Assembly: GCA_963576735.1 (NCBI GenBank)
Contig: OY755177.1
Location: 7,378,001 to 7,442,000, forward strand
Source of the DNA: Bedellia somnulentella
Lineage: Eukaryota > Arthropoda > Insecta > Lepidoptera > Bedelliidae
Length of the DNA stretch: 64,000 bases
Reading direction: 5' to 3'
The notes beneath the pieces were generated by a model. That model was not told the DNA's origin, made no database searches, and saw nothing but the letters and a program-made list of their open reading frames with translations. Positions 45,055 through 55,944 of this stretch are shown here, one piece after another (position 1 is the first letter of the stretch; each line of letters opens with the position of its first letter). Both the position numbers and the translations under genes were made by a program.

Positions 45055-45275
45055 TGCATGCATTGCTATAAATTCCTGGAAGGGGTAGCCAGAGCTTCAG
45101 AATAAGTAATTCCTCAGCCACTTTTGAAACTTGAGGGGGAATAGATAGTAAAAAAAAGAATGTTGGTGATGGTCTCCAACAGCACCACCCAAAAATCCCT
45201 TTTAGGAAGCCCCAATAGCCTTAGTAGCCTCTTACGATCACCCATGGGAAGAAATGGGGTAGTGCTATTCTAAGT
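45055..45275 (-). repeat. SINE-like family A copy
   Basis: TGCTATAAATTCCTGGAAGG through GGGGTAGTGCTATTCTAAGT. The tail is almost gone and the head is truncated. Confidence 0.7.
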
Positions 45276-45689
45276 CTAATTTCTAATTCGAATTTCTGAC
45301 TTCGTGTTATTTCAATCATGATTTTTTTTAAATGAAATCCTATATATTTTGTACTTTACTAAATTTTAGTTTAGAAAATCATTATCCTGTTTATTACATC
45401 ATAATTTTATCAATGTGTTTAATTACAATGTAAGCAAATTCGATTTATAATATATGGAAAATATATTATAAGTTTATTCAATACAAGAAAATCATTGTGA
45501 GGACATGGGTGCATATGGCAAGTCGGATATATTGCTATTAAAAATAGTTTTTACTGCTACGATTCATTATAACGAAATGACAGTTTTCATAACGTATAGC
45601 TTAATCTGTTGTTGACTGTACTCACATCCCGTAGGAGAGAATACTATTAGCGACATTATTTTTTTATTTATTTATTCAACAATAGAACA

Positions 45690-45920
45690 TGAACATATAT
45701 ACATATACTCAGGGCCATAAAAGAGTAACCAGGCCTTCGGAATTAGACATTACTCGGGCACGTTTGGAAGAAGTGTTGGGAAAACATTGTAAAATACAAA
45801 TGTTGTTGGTGAGGGTTCTCCAACCGCATGATCACTTTAAAAGCCCCAATACTCCACTCCTCCTACGAAAACCCACGGGAAGAAATAGGGTAGTGCTATT
45901 CTAAGCCGATAATATACAGC
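45690..45920 (-). repeat. SINE-like family A copy, diverged
   Basis: Tail ATATACATATACTCAGGGCC and head GGGTAGTGCTATTCTAAGCC, internal deletions. The plus frame 45689-45904 is a translation of it. Confidence 0.7.
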
Positions 45921-46485
45921 ATAGAACATGGATTAAGTAGTTAACTGTGCCATGTTAGCCAACTTTTATACCGCACAGGAAATAAAATAACATTCTTCAA
46001 ATTAAAGCGTAAACCTTATGAAATGTTTGCGTTTTAATCTTTACCTCAGCACAAATGAAATATTCTCTGTAATGGCTACAAGCAACGTTTCATCGCGGCT
46101 AGAAAAAGTCAAATAAATTGCAGTTAATTTCTTTTGTAACAACACCAGGGTATGAATCACGTCTGTGGAATATGCATTTAGTTGCACGCCACTCCCACAA
46201 CGAACTCTTTGTAACTTACAAAGATATTTATATTTTAGCCAGTAGAAGTCTTAAGCCAGATGATATACCAACGAATCAAAAGAAGTTATAAGCATCCATG
46301 TGTTTTTTAACAATGACAAATTAACTTTAAAGTAAAATTAAATATTTGATCAATCGTGATGTATTTTATTTGTGTTACCATCATTGGGTTCAAGACAAAA
46401 GCCTTATGCAGAGATTAAATATATTATATTAGGTAGGTTGTCAACATTGATAGATTTAAATAATATTTTACGTACTCACTTATAC
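45921..46485. other. intergenic DNA, nothing recognised
   Basis: No coding frame or repeat edge. Confidence 0.45.
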
Positions 46486-46489
46486 TCAA

Positions 46490-46575
46490 GCCCACTATGC
46501 CCATTGGGGTAGGCAGAGACTATCGATAGCCACTTTGCACGATCTTGACAAATCTCTCTTGCTTCCCTTACATTC
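46490..46575 (-). repeat. family B copy
   Basis: CCCATTGGGGTAGGCAGAGA, then CTATCGATAGCCACTTTGCA and CGATCTTGACAAATCTCTCT, the complement of the family B 3' end. Confidence 0.65.
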
Positions 46576-46629
46576 ATTTTAATAAATTATATCATATAGC
46601 AGCCAGTACCAGCTGGTATATAGAAGTTA

Positions 46630-46899
46630 GTTCTTTTTTAACACGCTTATATTAGCTTCACTTGTATGTATGTATGTATGTATGTGAACGACTCCTTTAA
46701 ACTAGATTTTCACCCACTTTAAACGGACCGATTGAACTCAAAATTTAAACACTTATCGAGAATCAGGGACAATATAATAATTTCATATGGTCATTCCGCT
46801 ATCCCGATAAGGGTCGCCAGGATTAAATAATTTCAAATAATTCAGTACTAAAAAGTTAAAAATAAAATATAGTTTAAATAAAAGCGTGTTTTTTAGTTT
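46630..46899. mobile_element. MITE with AACACGCTT ends
   Basis: Left TTTTTTAACACGCTTATATT and right AATAAAAGCGTGTTTTTTAG are inverted. A (TATG)n run lies at 46664-46683. These AACACGCTTTTA-type ends recur in lepidopteran non-autonomous elements, as far as I recall. The target duplication was not resolved. Confidence 0.5.
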
Positions 46900-46984
46900 T
46901 TTTATTATTATTTTTTATGTTTTTGTTCATGAAAACCTGATGTGGGGATTATTACTAATAATTAAAGAATAAATAACGGAAAGT

Positions 46985-47560
46985 TAAAAATTCGACACCG
47001 GCGGGGATCGAACCCGCGACCTCGGGTATACGCCCCCGATGCTCTGCCAATTCGGTATGCAAAGTTTTTTTTGGTATTTATTAAATATTTTTATTCGATA
47101 GCAAACACGAAAATAAAAAACTGATTTGAATATTTTTCATTTAAAATGAGTAATTGCAAAGTTATGATTTTTTAAAGATTGTTCAACTTTTGTAATTAAT
47201 GACGTCATCGATCGAAAATATCACGTAGTGACATGCAAATAAAGCGAAATGTTTAGTAAGAATGTTGCTAATTGCAAAATATTTCACGAATTTGTGATCC
47301 CAAATGAAATTATTACGATATTATACTAAACAAACCTATGATTTTCGATTTTTTATTAATAAACTGCAACAACGAATGTCTTTGACATAACGCTGAAGGT
47401 CAAATACTGTTACAGTTTTTTGCTAAAATAACGGTCATCTTAGCTCTGTTTGATTTAATTTCAAGAAAATATGTTTTAAAAACATGATATCTCGAAATGG
47501 TTTCGTAATCAGCACCACTTTTGTAAAACTTTGCATACCGAATTGAGCTACATTGTCAGT
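46985..47560 (-). repeat. tRNA-derived SINE family D, split by MITE M1
   Basis: After removal of the MITE the complement reads GTAGCTCAATTGGCAGAGC (box A), then CGTATACCCGAGGTCGCGGG and TTCGATCCCCGCC (box B), so a nearly perfect tRNA-like head is restored. A second copy is at 50545-50612. The missing acceptor-stem symmetry and the second copy favour a SINE head over a functional tRNA gene. Confidence 0.7.
47053..47540. mobile_element. MITE family M1, inserted in a tRNA-like SINE
   Basis: A 488-bp element with CGGTATGCAAAGTTTT ends and AATT at 47049-47052 and 47541-47544. The interrupted sequence CTCTGCC-AATT-GAGCTAC is a tRNA box A complement with one AATT, which shows that AATT is a true 4-bp target duplication. 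Confidence 0.88.
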
Positions 47561-48631
47561 GGCTGCTAGTGCGAAACTTTTCTTTCCTTTATTTATCCTT
47601 TTTGTAATGGGATAGTATTCCATTATCGTACATTCATTGAAGCCAACAGAAAAGCTCTGCTATTCTGTATAAAAAAGAACATTTTGAAATCTGAAAACCC
47701 GGAAAATTTTAAATTTCCTCGTTTATTTGAAAGTCCGCCACTGACTGTTATATTTCTCTGACCGGCAGCGCTCACCGCGAGTATCATAAATCAAGAATCC
47801 ACCTTCCTGCTGCCATGATGAATTGCATTGGGAATTTCAGGCTATATTCCTCGATATGTATGTTGTTTGATCCCATAGAGTTTGAAATTTAATAAAGAAG
47901 AAACTCATATAAAATTTTGTGGGATAACAGTATGAGGGGAATTTACTACTATGTATTCAATTATTTTCTTTAACTCAATACATCAATAAAGGCCATGGCA
48001 GGATAAGCTAATTAAATCTGCCCCCGTCGAATTTTGAATTGTATTTTTTATGAAGGGTTAGGCTCTACAGTAGTGACAAATTTGCAAAATTTTAGGGACC
48101 AAAAGTCTATAATTTAAATCTTTTTGTTCATGAAAACCTCATGTGGGGATTATCTATCTATCTATACTATAATAAGACTGTAACGAGGTCAAAACTGTAC
48201 ATTTAAGAAAAAAAAATAAAAACCGGTGGAATATGTTTTATTTTCGATACTGAAGCCAAATTTGCTATTTTTGAAAAAAATGTCTGTCTGTCTGTCTGTA
48301 TGTCCGTTCATCACGTTAATTCTACCGGACCGGTCTTGATCAAATTTGGCATGAATGTAGGTTATACACCTGGCCAACATATAGGATATAATTTATCCCG
48401 GATTTCGCAAGGGTTCCCACAGGACCATAAAAAAACATAACTTTTATATGGTTCCCCATATTTACACGATTAAATTTTTCATCGACCGACTTTATCGGAC
48501 TCTTCAACATAGTCTTTTTGGAAAAAATAAGGGTTTCATCCATTTTCATCAAAATAACTGTCCATTTAATTGTTTGTCAATTGTAGGACTACTAGATATA
48601 CAGGGTATCACAAATTTGAGACTTACACAAA

Positions 48632-48712
48632 TGTCTGCGTGGCGTAGCGGTATACCGTTTGGTAAACACTAAGTACGAAAGACCCAGGTTCGAATCCCGG
48701 CTGGTCAAAGTC
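48632..48712 (+). repeat. tRNA-like unit, family E, copy 1
   Basis: GCGTGGCGTAGCGGTATACC (box A) and CCAGGTTCGAATCCCGGC (box B at 48687-48697) are correctly spaced. The same unit is in Helitron copy 2, so it moved with the Helitron. It is probably SINE-derived and not a functional tRNA, since stem pairing is incomplete. Confidence 0.65.
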
Positions 48713-49061
48713 TTTTTGCGTATTTTTATTTTATTCAGTAACGCCATCTGTTGACCGATGATTACAATCACTCACACATCACCAACAGTCAGTGTAGGGG
48801 GCAGCACCGGGTCGCGAAACTGCTGTCCATACTTACTCAAGATATTTTCATTTTTGAACATAGAAACTTGGTTACAAAATGGTTTGTTTCATTTTTCTTA
48901 TGAACAATTAAAAAGGTTTTTTGGAACTCATCCCCTAAGAGATTGAAATATATTATACAGATTTTTGATCTATAAATACAATGAATCTAGAAATTTGAAT
49001 CTTGATGCGATTGACTGATATAACAACTACAAAAAGGAATGTATGAAATTCATACTTTCCT

Positions 49062-49235
49062 TTCCAACGGCTATAAATCCCAAAAAAGGGTAGCCACAGC
49101 TCCAGAGATAGTAATTCTTTATCCACTTTTGGAAGTTGAATGGGATCCGTCCAACCGTCCAACTGCATCACCCAATAATCACTTAAAAAGTCTCAATGTT
49201 CTTTATATCTATTACAACGCCCACGGGAATATAAA
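49062..49235 (-). repeat. diverged family A segment in Helitron 1
   Basis: CGGCTATAAATCCCAAAAAA, GGGTAGCCACAGCTCCAGAG and CACTTTTGGAAGTTGAATGG match A. An equivalent segment is in Helitron 2. Confidence 0.7.
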
Positions 49236-49509
49236 TACAAAAAAACAGAAGTTAGTGTAGTTAGATAGTGTTTTGGTATTTTGGATGTAAACTGGATACA
49301 AAAAATGTAGTCCACGCGGACGTAGTCGCGGGCAAAAAGCTAGTTACTAATAAATCTATACTATAATAAGACTGTAACGAAGTCAAAACTGTACATTGAA
49401 GAAAAAAAATAAAAACCGGTGGAATATGTTTTATTTTCGATACTGAAGCCAAATTTGTCAATAGTATGACTACTAGATATATAGGATATCACAAATTTGA
49501 GACTTACAC

Positions 49510-49592
49510 AAATGTCTGCGTGGCGTAGCGGTATACCGTTTGGTAAACACTACGTACGAAAGACCCAGGTTCGAACCCCGGGTGGTTAAAGT
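49510..49592 (+). repeat. tRNA-like unit, family E, copy 2
   Basis: Same as 48632-48712. Box B is GGTTCGAACCC at 49568-49578. Confidence 0.65.
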
Positions 49593-50236
49593 CTTTTTGC
49601 GTATTTTTTTTGCTTTTGTGTTAGGTTAGAATAATAGGATACACTAATCCTTCTTTTTCACATTCAACTATGCGAATATTTCTGAATAAAGATAATTGAA
49701 AGCATATTGTATGAATTTTGCGTATTCATTTGGTAGGTTTGAGAAAATGTTTATAACTTTTGTTTATTTAACTATTTTTAACTAATATTCTCATAGATAT
49801 ATTATACTTTACTTACGCATAAATTAATATTCTGTGTAAGCCTCAGAATGCATAGTTTGTAAATAATAGTAAATATCTCATTTTTAATTCAGTACCGCCC
49901 CGCCATCTATTGGCCGATGATTGCAATCTCTCACACATCACCAACAGTCAGTGTAGGGGGCAGCACCGGGTTGCCAAACTGCTATCCATACTTACTCAAG
50001 ATATTTTTATTTTTGAACATAGAAACTTGGTTACAAAATGGTTTGTTTCATGTTTCTTATGATCAATTAAAAAGGTTTTTTGGAACTGATCTCCTAAGAG
50101 ATTGAAATATATTATACAGATTTTTGATCTATAAATACAATGTATCTAGAAATTTGAATCTTGATGCGATTGACTGATGTAACAAGTACAAAAAGGAATG
50201 TATGAAATTCATCCATCAATCAATCATGAGAATATA

Positions 50237-50405
50237 TTAACGGCTATAAATCCCAAAAAAGGGTAGCCACAGCTCCAGAGATAGTAATTCTTTATCCACT
50301 TTTGGAAGTTAAATGGGGTCCGTCTAACCGTCCAACTGCATCGCCCAATAATCACTTAAAAAGTCTCAATGTTCTTTATATCTATTACAACGCCCACGGG
50401 AATAT
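50237..50405 (-). repeat. diverged family A segment in Helitron 2
   Basis: Near-identical to 49062-49235, so it was already in the Helitron before the two copies separated. Confidence 0.7.
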
Positions 50406-50544
50406 AAATACAAAAAACAGAAGTTAGTGTAGTTAGATAGTGTTTTGGTATTTTGGATGTAAACTGGATGCAAAAAATGTAGTCCACGCGGACGTAGTCG
50501 CGGGCAGAAAGCTAGTAAAGAATAAATAAAGGAAAGAAAAACTT

Positions 50545-50612
50545 CGACACAGGCGGGAATCGAACCCGCGACCTCGGGTATACGCCCCGACGATCTGCCA
50601 ACTGAGCACATG
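50545..50612 (-). repeat. tRNA-derived SINE family D, uninterrupted copy
   Basis: The complement has GTGCTCAGTTGGCAGATCGT (box A), then CGTATACCCGAGGTCGCGGG and TTCGATTCCCGCC (box B). It is the undisturbed equivalent of 46985-47560. Confidence 0.7.
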
Positions 50613-50859
50613 AAATGTCATGTAATTGTCTTATGTATATGTACAAGATATGTACTAATCGCAAAAATCGGTTGGCTAGAAAAAAAATATTTAGGAAAAA
50701 TATTTATTTTTATTTTTTTTATTTACCATTAACTATAGACTTTTGGTCCCTGAAATTTTGCAAATTTGTCACTTATGTTGAGCCTAACCCTTCATAAAAA
50801 ATACAATTCGAAATTCGACGGGGGCAGATTTAAAAAGCTTATCCTGCCATGGCCTTTGT

Positions 50860-51330
50860 GAAATTAAATCACAAAATCTTACCTTTATAACTTATCTACA
50901 CAAAATTAAAAACTACCAAAAATTTAAAGTTGCGTTATATTGATGGATTCAGTCGCATGTTATTTGAGGACATTATATATGATAGTTTATCATGTTAAGG
51001 TGCCGTTAGTCCAGCGAACAGGGTTTTTGAAACTTTATTATGCGTATGTTTATAATAATATGGTTTTGAAAAAAATACATCGAAATCTTGAGGCTTTTCT
51101 GCAGTGAAATTGGCGATTCGAAACACGATTAATAAATTTTCGCTCGATAGAAAAAAATCGCCAATATACCTCTAATTACACTCTTTAAAATGGTTTTATA
51201 TTTTATTTATTTTACCTACTTTCATATAACTTGCATCATAATTTAAACATTTGTATTTCTAATAATAATTGGTGATTATTTTTCTTTTTTTATAAATTCA
51301 ATAAAACAAATATTTAAAAAACATCGATAA
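50860..51330. other. AT-rich DNA, nothing recognised
   Basis: No frame or repeat edge identified. Confidence 0.5.
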
Positions 51331-51334
51331 TCAC

Positions 51335-51560
51335 GGTCCCACTCGTGCCCAAGCGCCGCCTGCCGCTCCATCAGAGCTCGGCGAGCTGCCTTAGGGGATG
51401 GACCTGTGTCGCGCGCGCCTTGAGTTTCAGATCTAACAATTTACGCGCGTGCGGCGCCGTTAGTGTGCGAGTGACCTATCTGTATACGATGCGCGTCAAT
51501 GTAGGCGTGAGAGTGACTGTGCGTACGGTTAGCATTAGCAAATATAAAAGAATTCATTCA
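51335..51560. other. GC-rich island of unknown nature
   Basis: Sharp rise in GC and CpG (AAGCGCCGCCTGCCGCTCCA, GTGTCGCGCGCGCC, TACGCGCGTGCGGCGCCG) between AT-rich flanks. The frame 51345-51650 has no motif and is CpG-driven. It could be an unrecognised first exon/promoter or the GC-rich end of a transposon. Confidence 0.4.
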
Positions 51561-51705
51561 ATTTATAGATTTCACTCATTTTTGTATTTTATGTTATTAT
51601 TATTGTTTAATTTATTAGGAGTGGGAAAAAGAACAAAATCGTTAAAGTAACTTCTAATTTCAATTAATAATATTAAATACCTAGTTACAGGTGTAAACTG
51701 ACAAT

Positions 51706-51948
51706 TACATACATATACTCACGGCTATAAATCCCTTAACGGGATAGCCAGGGCTTTGGAATGAGAAATTCCTCAGCCACTTTTGGAAGTTGATTTCGGA
51801 AAAGATTGTAATAATAAATGATTTCGTTGACGGTTCTCCAACCACATCGCCCAAAAATCACTTAAAAAATCCCCTATACCCTAAATCGCCTCTTACGATC
51901 ACGCGTAGAAATGGGATAGTGTTATTCTAAGCCGACACGACACGGCAA
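51706..51948 (-). repeat. SINE-like family A copy
   Basis: Tail ACATACATATACTCACGGCT, head GCCGACACGACACGGC. Full-length with substitutions. Confidence 0.8.
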
Positions 51949-52072
51949 AAAATATGAAATTAACACTGTAATAATTTTGTATAAACTGACAGGGGTAGAT
52001 AAACCTATCCTATCACTACATTTTATATTGTAAACGGCCATGGTAGAAACTATTTTTGAATTTGATAACCTA

Positions 52073-52234
52073 GGGTAAGCGATACAGTTTTCGTCACCGT
52101 GACTGTTATAGCCAATCACAAATATTTTAGAAAGAAAATGTAAATAGTCATAAACAAATGTCCTAACCCATACCATAGAAAATATTTGTGAGTGGCTATA
52201 ACTGTCGAGTTGACAAAAACTGTATTGCTTACCC
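52073..52234. mobile_element. 162-bp MITE, TA duplication (Tc1/mariner type)
   Basis: Inverted ends GGGTAAGCGATACAGTTTT and AAAACTGTATTGCTTACCC, with arms of about 60 bp (ACTGTTATAGCCAATCACAA versus its complement). TA flanks at 52071-52072 and 52235-52236. Confidence 0.85.
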
Positions 52235-52244
52235 TACTGTATGT

Positions 52245-52345
52245 TTTTAAAACGCGCGCAATGCGTCGCGTCGGGGAGACGGCCGCCCGATCGGCGCGCA
52301 AGCGCTTCCCCGCGCCCGCGAAGGCAGCACCCCCTGAGATGATAT
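52245..52345. other. second GC-rich patch
   Basis: CGCGCGCAATGCGTCGCGTC and CGCGCAAGCGCTTCCCCGCG lie just after the MITE. Minus frames here (52116-52352, 52234-52482) are not supported by any motif. Confidence 0.35.
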
Positions 52346-52599
52346 TTTTCACTGAACCAACTGCGCCTTAAGTATTGACCTACTCTTAAAAAAATAATAG
52401 CTGTATAGCTACTTACCATTTTAACCAACAAAAAAACTACTTTTATATGGTATCTATTTGTAAGATTTCCGTGGCCACTCATAACTCGATGCGATGGTCC
52501 TCAAATCATGACTGCGCTTATTCGAGTAGCGTGCAGTAATCATTTCGTTTATTTTTATTATCTATATCCTCTTAGATTAAAATACACCATTAAGTTCTC

Positions 52600-52740
52600 A
52601 GTGACCTAGGCAGAGATTATCGACTTTGTACGATCCTGACAAGCATGTCAAGCTTCTTCTTCATTCATCAATTTTTTCATGCATCTTTTCTATTCATATT
52701 TCGGACGCCTGCCTTCTTTTGCACACACTCTGTTTAAATA
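52600..52740 (-). repeat. family B copy, longer version
   Basis: AGGCAGAGATTATCGACTTT, GTACGATCCTGACAAGC, then CGGACGCCTGCCTTCTTTTG, which is shared with the copy at 55945-56165. Confidence 0.6.
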
Positions 52741-53310
52741 ATATACAAATGTTGTCTAGACATCGAATCTTACGTTTCAGAAGTCACGTTTTAATATAGG
52801 CTATGGTTTCCGCCGAAGCGTTCAAACACTAATGTGTTGGGCATTCACCAGACACTAGTGACCCAAATATCCAGTACGTTGGGCATTATGCGCACATCCC
52901 GTTTGCAATCTTGTTTTAATTAAAACATACTGATATATTGTATTGTGTAGTCGCGCTCAAAATAGTTTGCTTTATAACGCTTTAGAAAAGCTCGGCTTTC
53001 AATTCAATAGATGGCGTTAAATAGTTTGCGACGAAATATAATATCAAATAGTAGGCTACGTCAAGGTATTAAACTGTTTTGTTTCGCACCAACTTTTAAT
53101 TACATAGGTATACTTCCATTACTTTAATAGATTAGTGATTGATAAAGGTAAAACTTTTTATTAATTGTTTTCTGCGGTTATTTTTTTTATTGAAAAATGA
53201 ATCTTAAAGTAATATATTTTCAATTCGACCACAGATTTTCGTAATAAATAAAAGGCTACATGCGCATGTGCATCTAATACTTAGTATGTAAGTGTGCAGT
53301 GTTTTTTTTA
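52741..53310. other. intergenic DNA, nothing recognised
   Basis: No frame or element ends. Confidence 0.45.
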
Positions 53311-54358
53311 TTTAATTAAACATTTTTACATATGCATGAAAACTGTGCAAAGTTTATTCTCCTCCATCCAAGCAATTGTCATAGAGTGGGATAAAAAGAT
53401 TTTGCTTCACATTTTATTATTATTTATCTACAAAACTGAGTAGAAAAGTAATAAAACAAACAATAATGAAACCTCTAGTGTCGATGACGAGAAAAGAACT
53501 GGTAGACTTCGTTCCGTTAGGACTCCAGGGGTGATCAAAGCAATCAAGGCGCGTGCGGCAAGATATCCCGACCGCCAGTAAAAATTTATGTCTCTGAAGA
53601 TGGGTTTTAATAGAAGTACCGTAAAAAAAGTACTCGATGAAGACCTGGGACTACGAGCTTACCGAGCAAATAGTGGACATATTCTGAAAGCGCGTCTGAT
53701 AGCTATGAGAGCCAAAAAATGCAAAGTATTGCTTAAGCGGTACGCAAGAAATAGGCACTGCGAAATCCTGTTTACAGACGCGATTTTTTTAAATATTTGG
53801 GTGAGATACAACAAAAAAAAATCAGGGTGTACGCTACCAGCTCTGCGGCCGCTGGAAATACCATTCCTCGAGTACAGTGCGGTCGTCATCCATCATCAAT
53901 CATGATTTAGTTGCGTGTGTCCTACTATGGCCCTACTGAAGTTATTTTTTTGTGAAAAAGGTGTTAAAACTAGTGCAAAAGTGTACAAAGTCACAGTTTT
54001 AGATCGCATAGTAAAAGATCTGCCCCAGACACTCTTTGGAGAACGGCCATTTGTGTTTCAGCAGGACTCTGCACCTGCTCATAAGGCCAAAACAACTCAG
54101 GAGTGGTTTGAGCGCCAGAACGTCGAGCTATTAAGGCATCAGGATTGGCCCTCATCTAACCCTGACCTCAATCTACTGGATTACATATTTACATATTAAT
54201 TAAATATTTTTACATATGCATAAAAACTGTGCAAAGTTTATTCTCCTCCATCCAAGCAATTTCCGTAGAGCGGGATAATAAGTTTTTGCTATTATTTGCA
54301 TTTTTTATTATTATTAATCTACAAAACTAAGTAGAAAAGTAATAAAACAAACAATAAC
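53311..54358 (+). mobile_element. Tc1/mariner-type relic between direct repeats
   Basis: The sequence at 53311-53467 (TTACATATGCATGAAAACTG, TTATTCTCCTCCATCCAAGC ... GTAATAAAACAAACAATAA) is repeated in the same orientation at 54195-54358, bracketing a decayed transposase. Terminal inverted repeats, normal for this superfamily, were not found. Confidence 0.65.
53475..54198 (+). pseudogene. Tc1/mariner-superfamily transposase, decayed
   Basis: The helix-turn-helix part spans DDEKRTGRLRSVRTPGVIKA, a stop after YPDRQ, then MGFNRSTVKKVLDEDLGLRA and KCKVLLKRYARN. The first catalytic region is ILFTDA (Ala where Glu is usual). The second fragment (53915-54199) has VLDRIVKDLPQTLFGERPFV, FQQDSAPAHKAKTTQEW and DWPSSNPDLNLLDY, the second-Asp and third-acid blocks. 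Frameshifts and a deletion lie between 53790 and 53960. Family-level call is secure, subfamily is not. Confidence 0.8.
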
Positions 54359-54945
54359 AATATTGTTATTTTTTGTTCTATACTTATCTAATGCTTGTGA
54401 ACCATGTGTGTATACTAAACATACAATATAAAACTAAAAAGAAAAATCGGATTATATAGTGTATTTAATATAAAATAATTCAACATATACAGAAAAAAGT
54501 TGATTAATTGGAACGAGAGTAATTTGAACTGATATTTTGGAGGCTTCCATTTGTTCCAAAGAGTTGCTTACTCAAACCTCAACGGTCTCATTACTCAAAG
54601 AAACCACTGAAATTCAAAGAAAGCAATCAAATCAAACATTCCAATTATTCAGAGATCAAACTTGAAATCTCTCTGGTAACCTTCGTTCTTTTATTACGAG
54701 TACAAGTGTATAGATTTTCATAGACTTTTGTATAAATCTTATTATATAAATTCGAACAGTATATTAATGGTTTCATGTACTTTAATATTATTTAGCATAG
54801 AGATTACTATTATGCATAAGTTTACTTCCAATCAAAATCTATCCGTACTTTTATTCTAATGTTAAGACCTTATGAATGTGCACTCCTTATTGATTTAGAA
54901 AACCGCTCACAATTCACTACAACTTCGTAATTTAAATAATGTTAT
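54359..54945. other. intergenic DNA, nothing recognised
   Basis: AT-rich, with no coding frame. Confidence 0.45.
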
Positions 54946-54949
54946 TTCC

Positions 54950-55085
54950 CAAAACCCATTTTTAGAGGAGGGAGATATATTCCAACCATCCTTTATTTTA
55001 CAATTTTTTCGCACTCAAGTTCCAGAAGTAGTTGAGTAATTTATAACTCAGCAAATCTAGCTATCTTTTTTGAGATCGATGAGGA
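54950..55085 (+). repeat. SINE-like family A, very old fragment
   Basis: Order preserved: CCAACCATCCTTTATTTTAC, CACTCAAGTTCCAGAAGTAG, then GCTATCTTTTTTGAGATCG. Confidence 0.45.
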
Positions 55086-55099
55086 TGATAATATTATAG

Positions 55100-55705
55100 G
55101 ATTCGCGAATACTTGTAATTGTTATTGTATTTATAAAACATTAATTGTATAGTTTGCTGTTAGTATTCCGAACAAATAAATAAATATATATGTATGACTG
55201 TACATGTATATACATTGGGTTGGAATAATTTTCGGTCCGGTAATAAAAAACGATTTTCAAAGCGAATATCTGTATGAATTATCCTGAAACTTCATTGACT
55301 TGAAGCTGAAAAGCATTCAATTACACAATGGAAAAAGCGTAACTATTTTCAAAAGCCTTGTCGACTGAAGCGCTAGTCGGCACGTCACCAGGCACAGCCC
55401 TCGTAAAATGCTAAGTAATTTTGCTCCATTTACTTATTCCACTTTTGTTCTTTTATTTTTTCCTTCTGTGCCTATTAGTGTAAAAAGTGACTTAAGTTGG
55501 GTTCAACGCTCTTGTGTTATATAGTGACGTTTTAGGCTTCACAATGAACCTTGTGTTATTTGCATGGCTTGTTATATAAACTACCCCGCATTTTTAATGA
55601 TTAGCAAATATCTTCTCAATATAATTTTTTGCCATTATTTAAATATAAACATGGGTATAGTTTGCAAAAAAATATCGCAATCAAATATATTTAAAAACTA
55701 GCTGA
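55100..55705. other. intergenic DNA with a possible mariner end
   Basis: TACATTGGGTTGGAATAATT at 55213 resembles a mariner left terminus, but no matching right end was found, so no element is called. Confidence 0.3.
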
Positions 55706-55709
55706 CACT

Positions 55710-55803
55710 AGCAAAGACGAATTGGTGTTGGCACGACCCGGGATATGAAGCCCCATCGTATGCACGATAAGCGGTGTTGTACCCACTGAGCTATTACGGT
55801 TGC
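55710..55803 (-). repeat. tRNA-derived SINE family C head fragment
   Basis: AGACGAATTGGTGTTGGCAC, then GTTGTACCCACTGAGCTATT (complement of box A). Confidence 0.6.
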
Positions 55804-55944
55804 GAATAATTATGTAGCTTTTATTTAAGATCAAATTTCATAGTGGCTTAATAACATCGAGAATACTTATAAAATATGTTGGTTGTTATCGATTATGTCC
55901 CGTGAATATTTTACTAAACGATAACGACGTTGCATTTTGCATGT

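Larger units (their letters stand above)
48161..49343 (+). mobile_element. non-autonomous Helitron, copy 1
   Basis: It starts TCTATACTATAATAAGACTG after an A and ends CACGCGGACGTAGTCGCGGG then CAAAAAGCTAG before a T: the TC start, 3' hairpin and CTRR end of Helitrons. It includes a tRNA-like unit (48632-48712) and a decayed A-type segment (49062-49235). No Rep/helicase gene. Confidence 0.85.
49355..50515 (+). mobile_element. non-autonomous Helitron, copy 2
   Basis: Same start (TCTATACTATAATAAGACTG after A) and end (AGTCGCGGGCAGAAAGCTAG before T) as copy 1, which ends only 11 bp upstream in the same orientation. Relative to copy 1 it lacks about 330 bp after GAAGCCAAATTTG and has about 270 bp extra near 49605-49880. 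Confidence 0.85.
47988..50858. mobile_element. composite block between 125-bp inverted arms
   Basis: The arms 47988-48112 and 50731-50858 are inverted copies (GGCCATGGCAGGATAAGCT, then TAATCTGCCCCCGTCG-like sequence, ending GGGACCAAAAGTCTATA). Between them lie two Helitrons, two tRNA-like E units, a SINE D and two A-type fragments. The arms could be ends of one large element or two opposed copies of a repeat. Confidence 0.6.

Noticed and set aside
46985..47060. possible functional tRNA gene
   Set aside because: The A and B boxes are good, but a second dispersed copy exists, the first is split by a MITE, and the acceptor stem is not symmetrical. A SINE head is more likely.
55213..55330. mariner-like left terminus TACATTGGGTTGGAATAATT
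   Set aside because: No right terminus, transposase fragment or TA pair was found, so it may be chance or a solo end.
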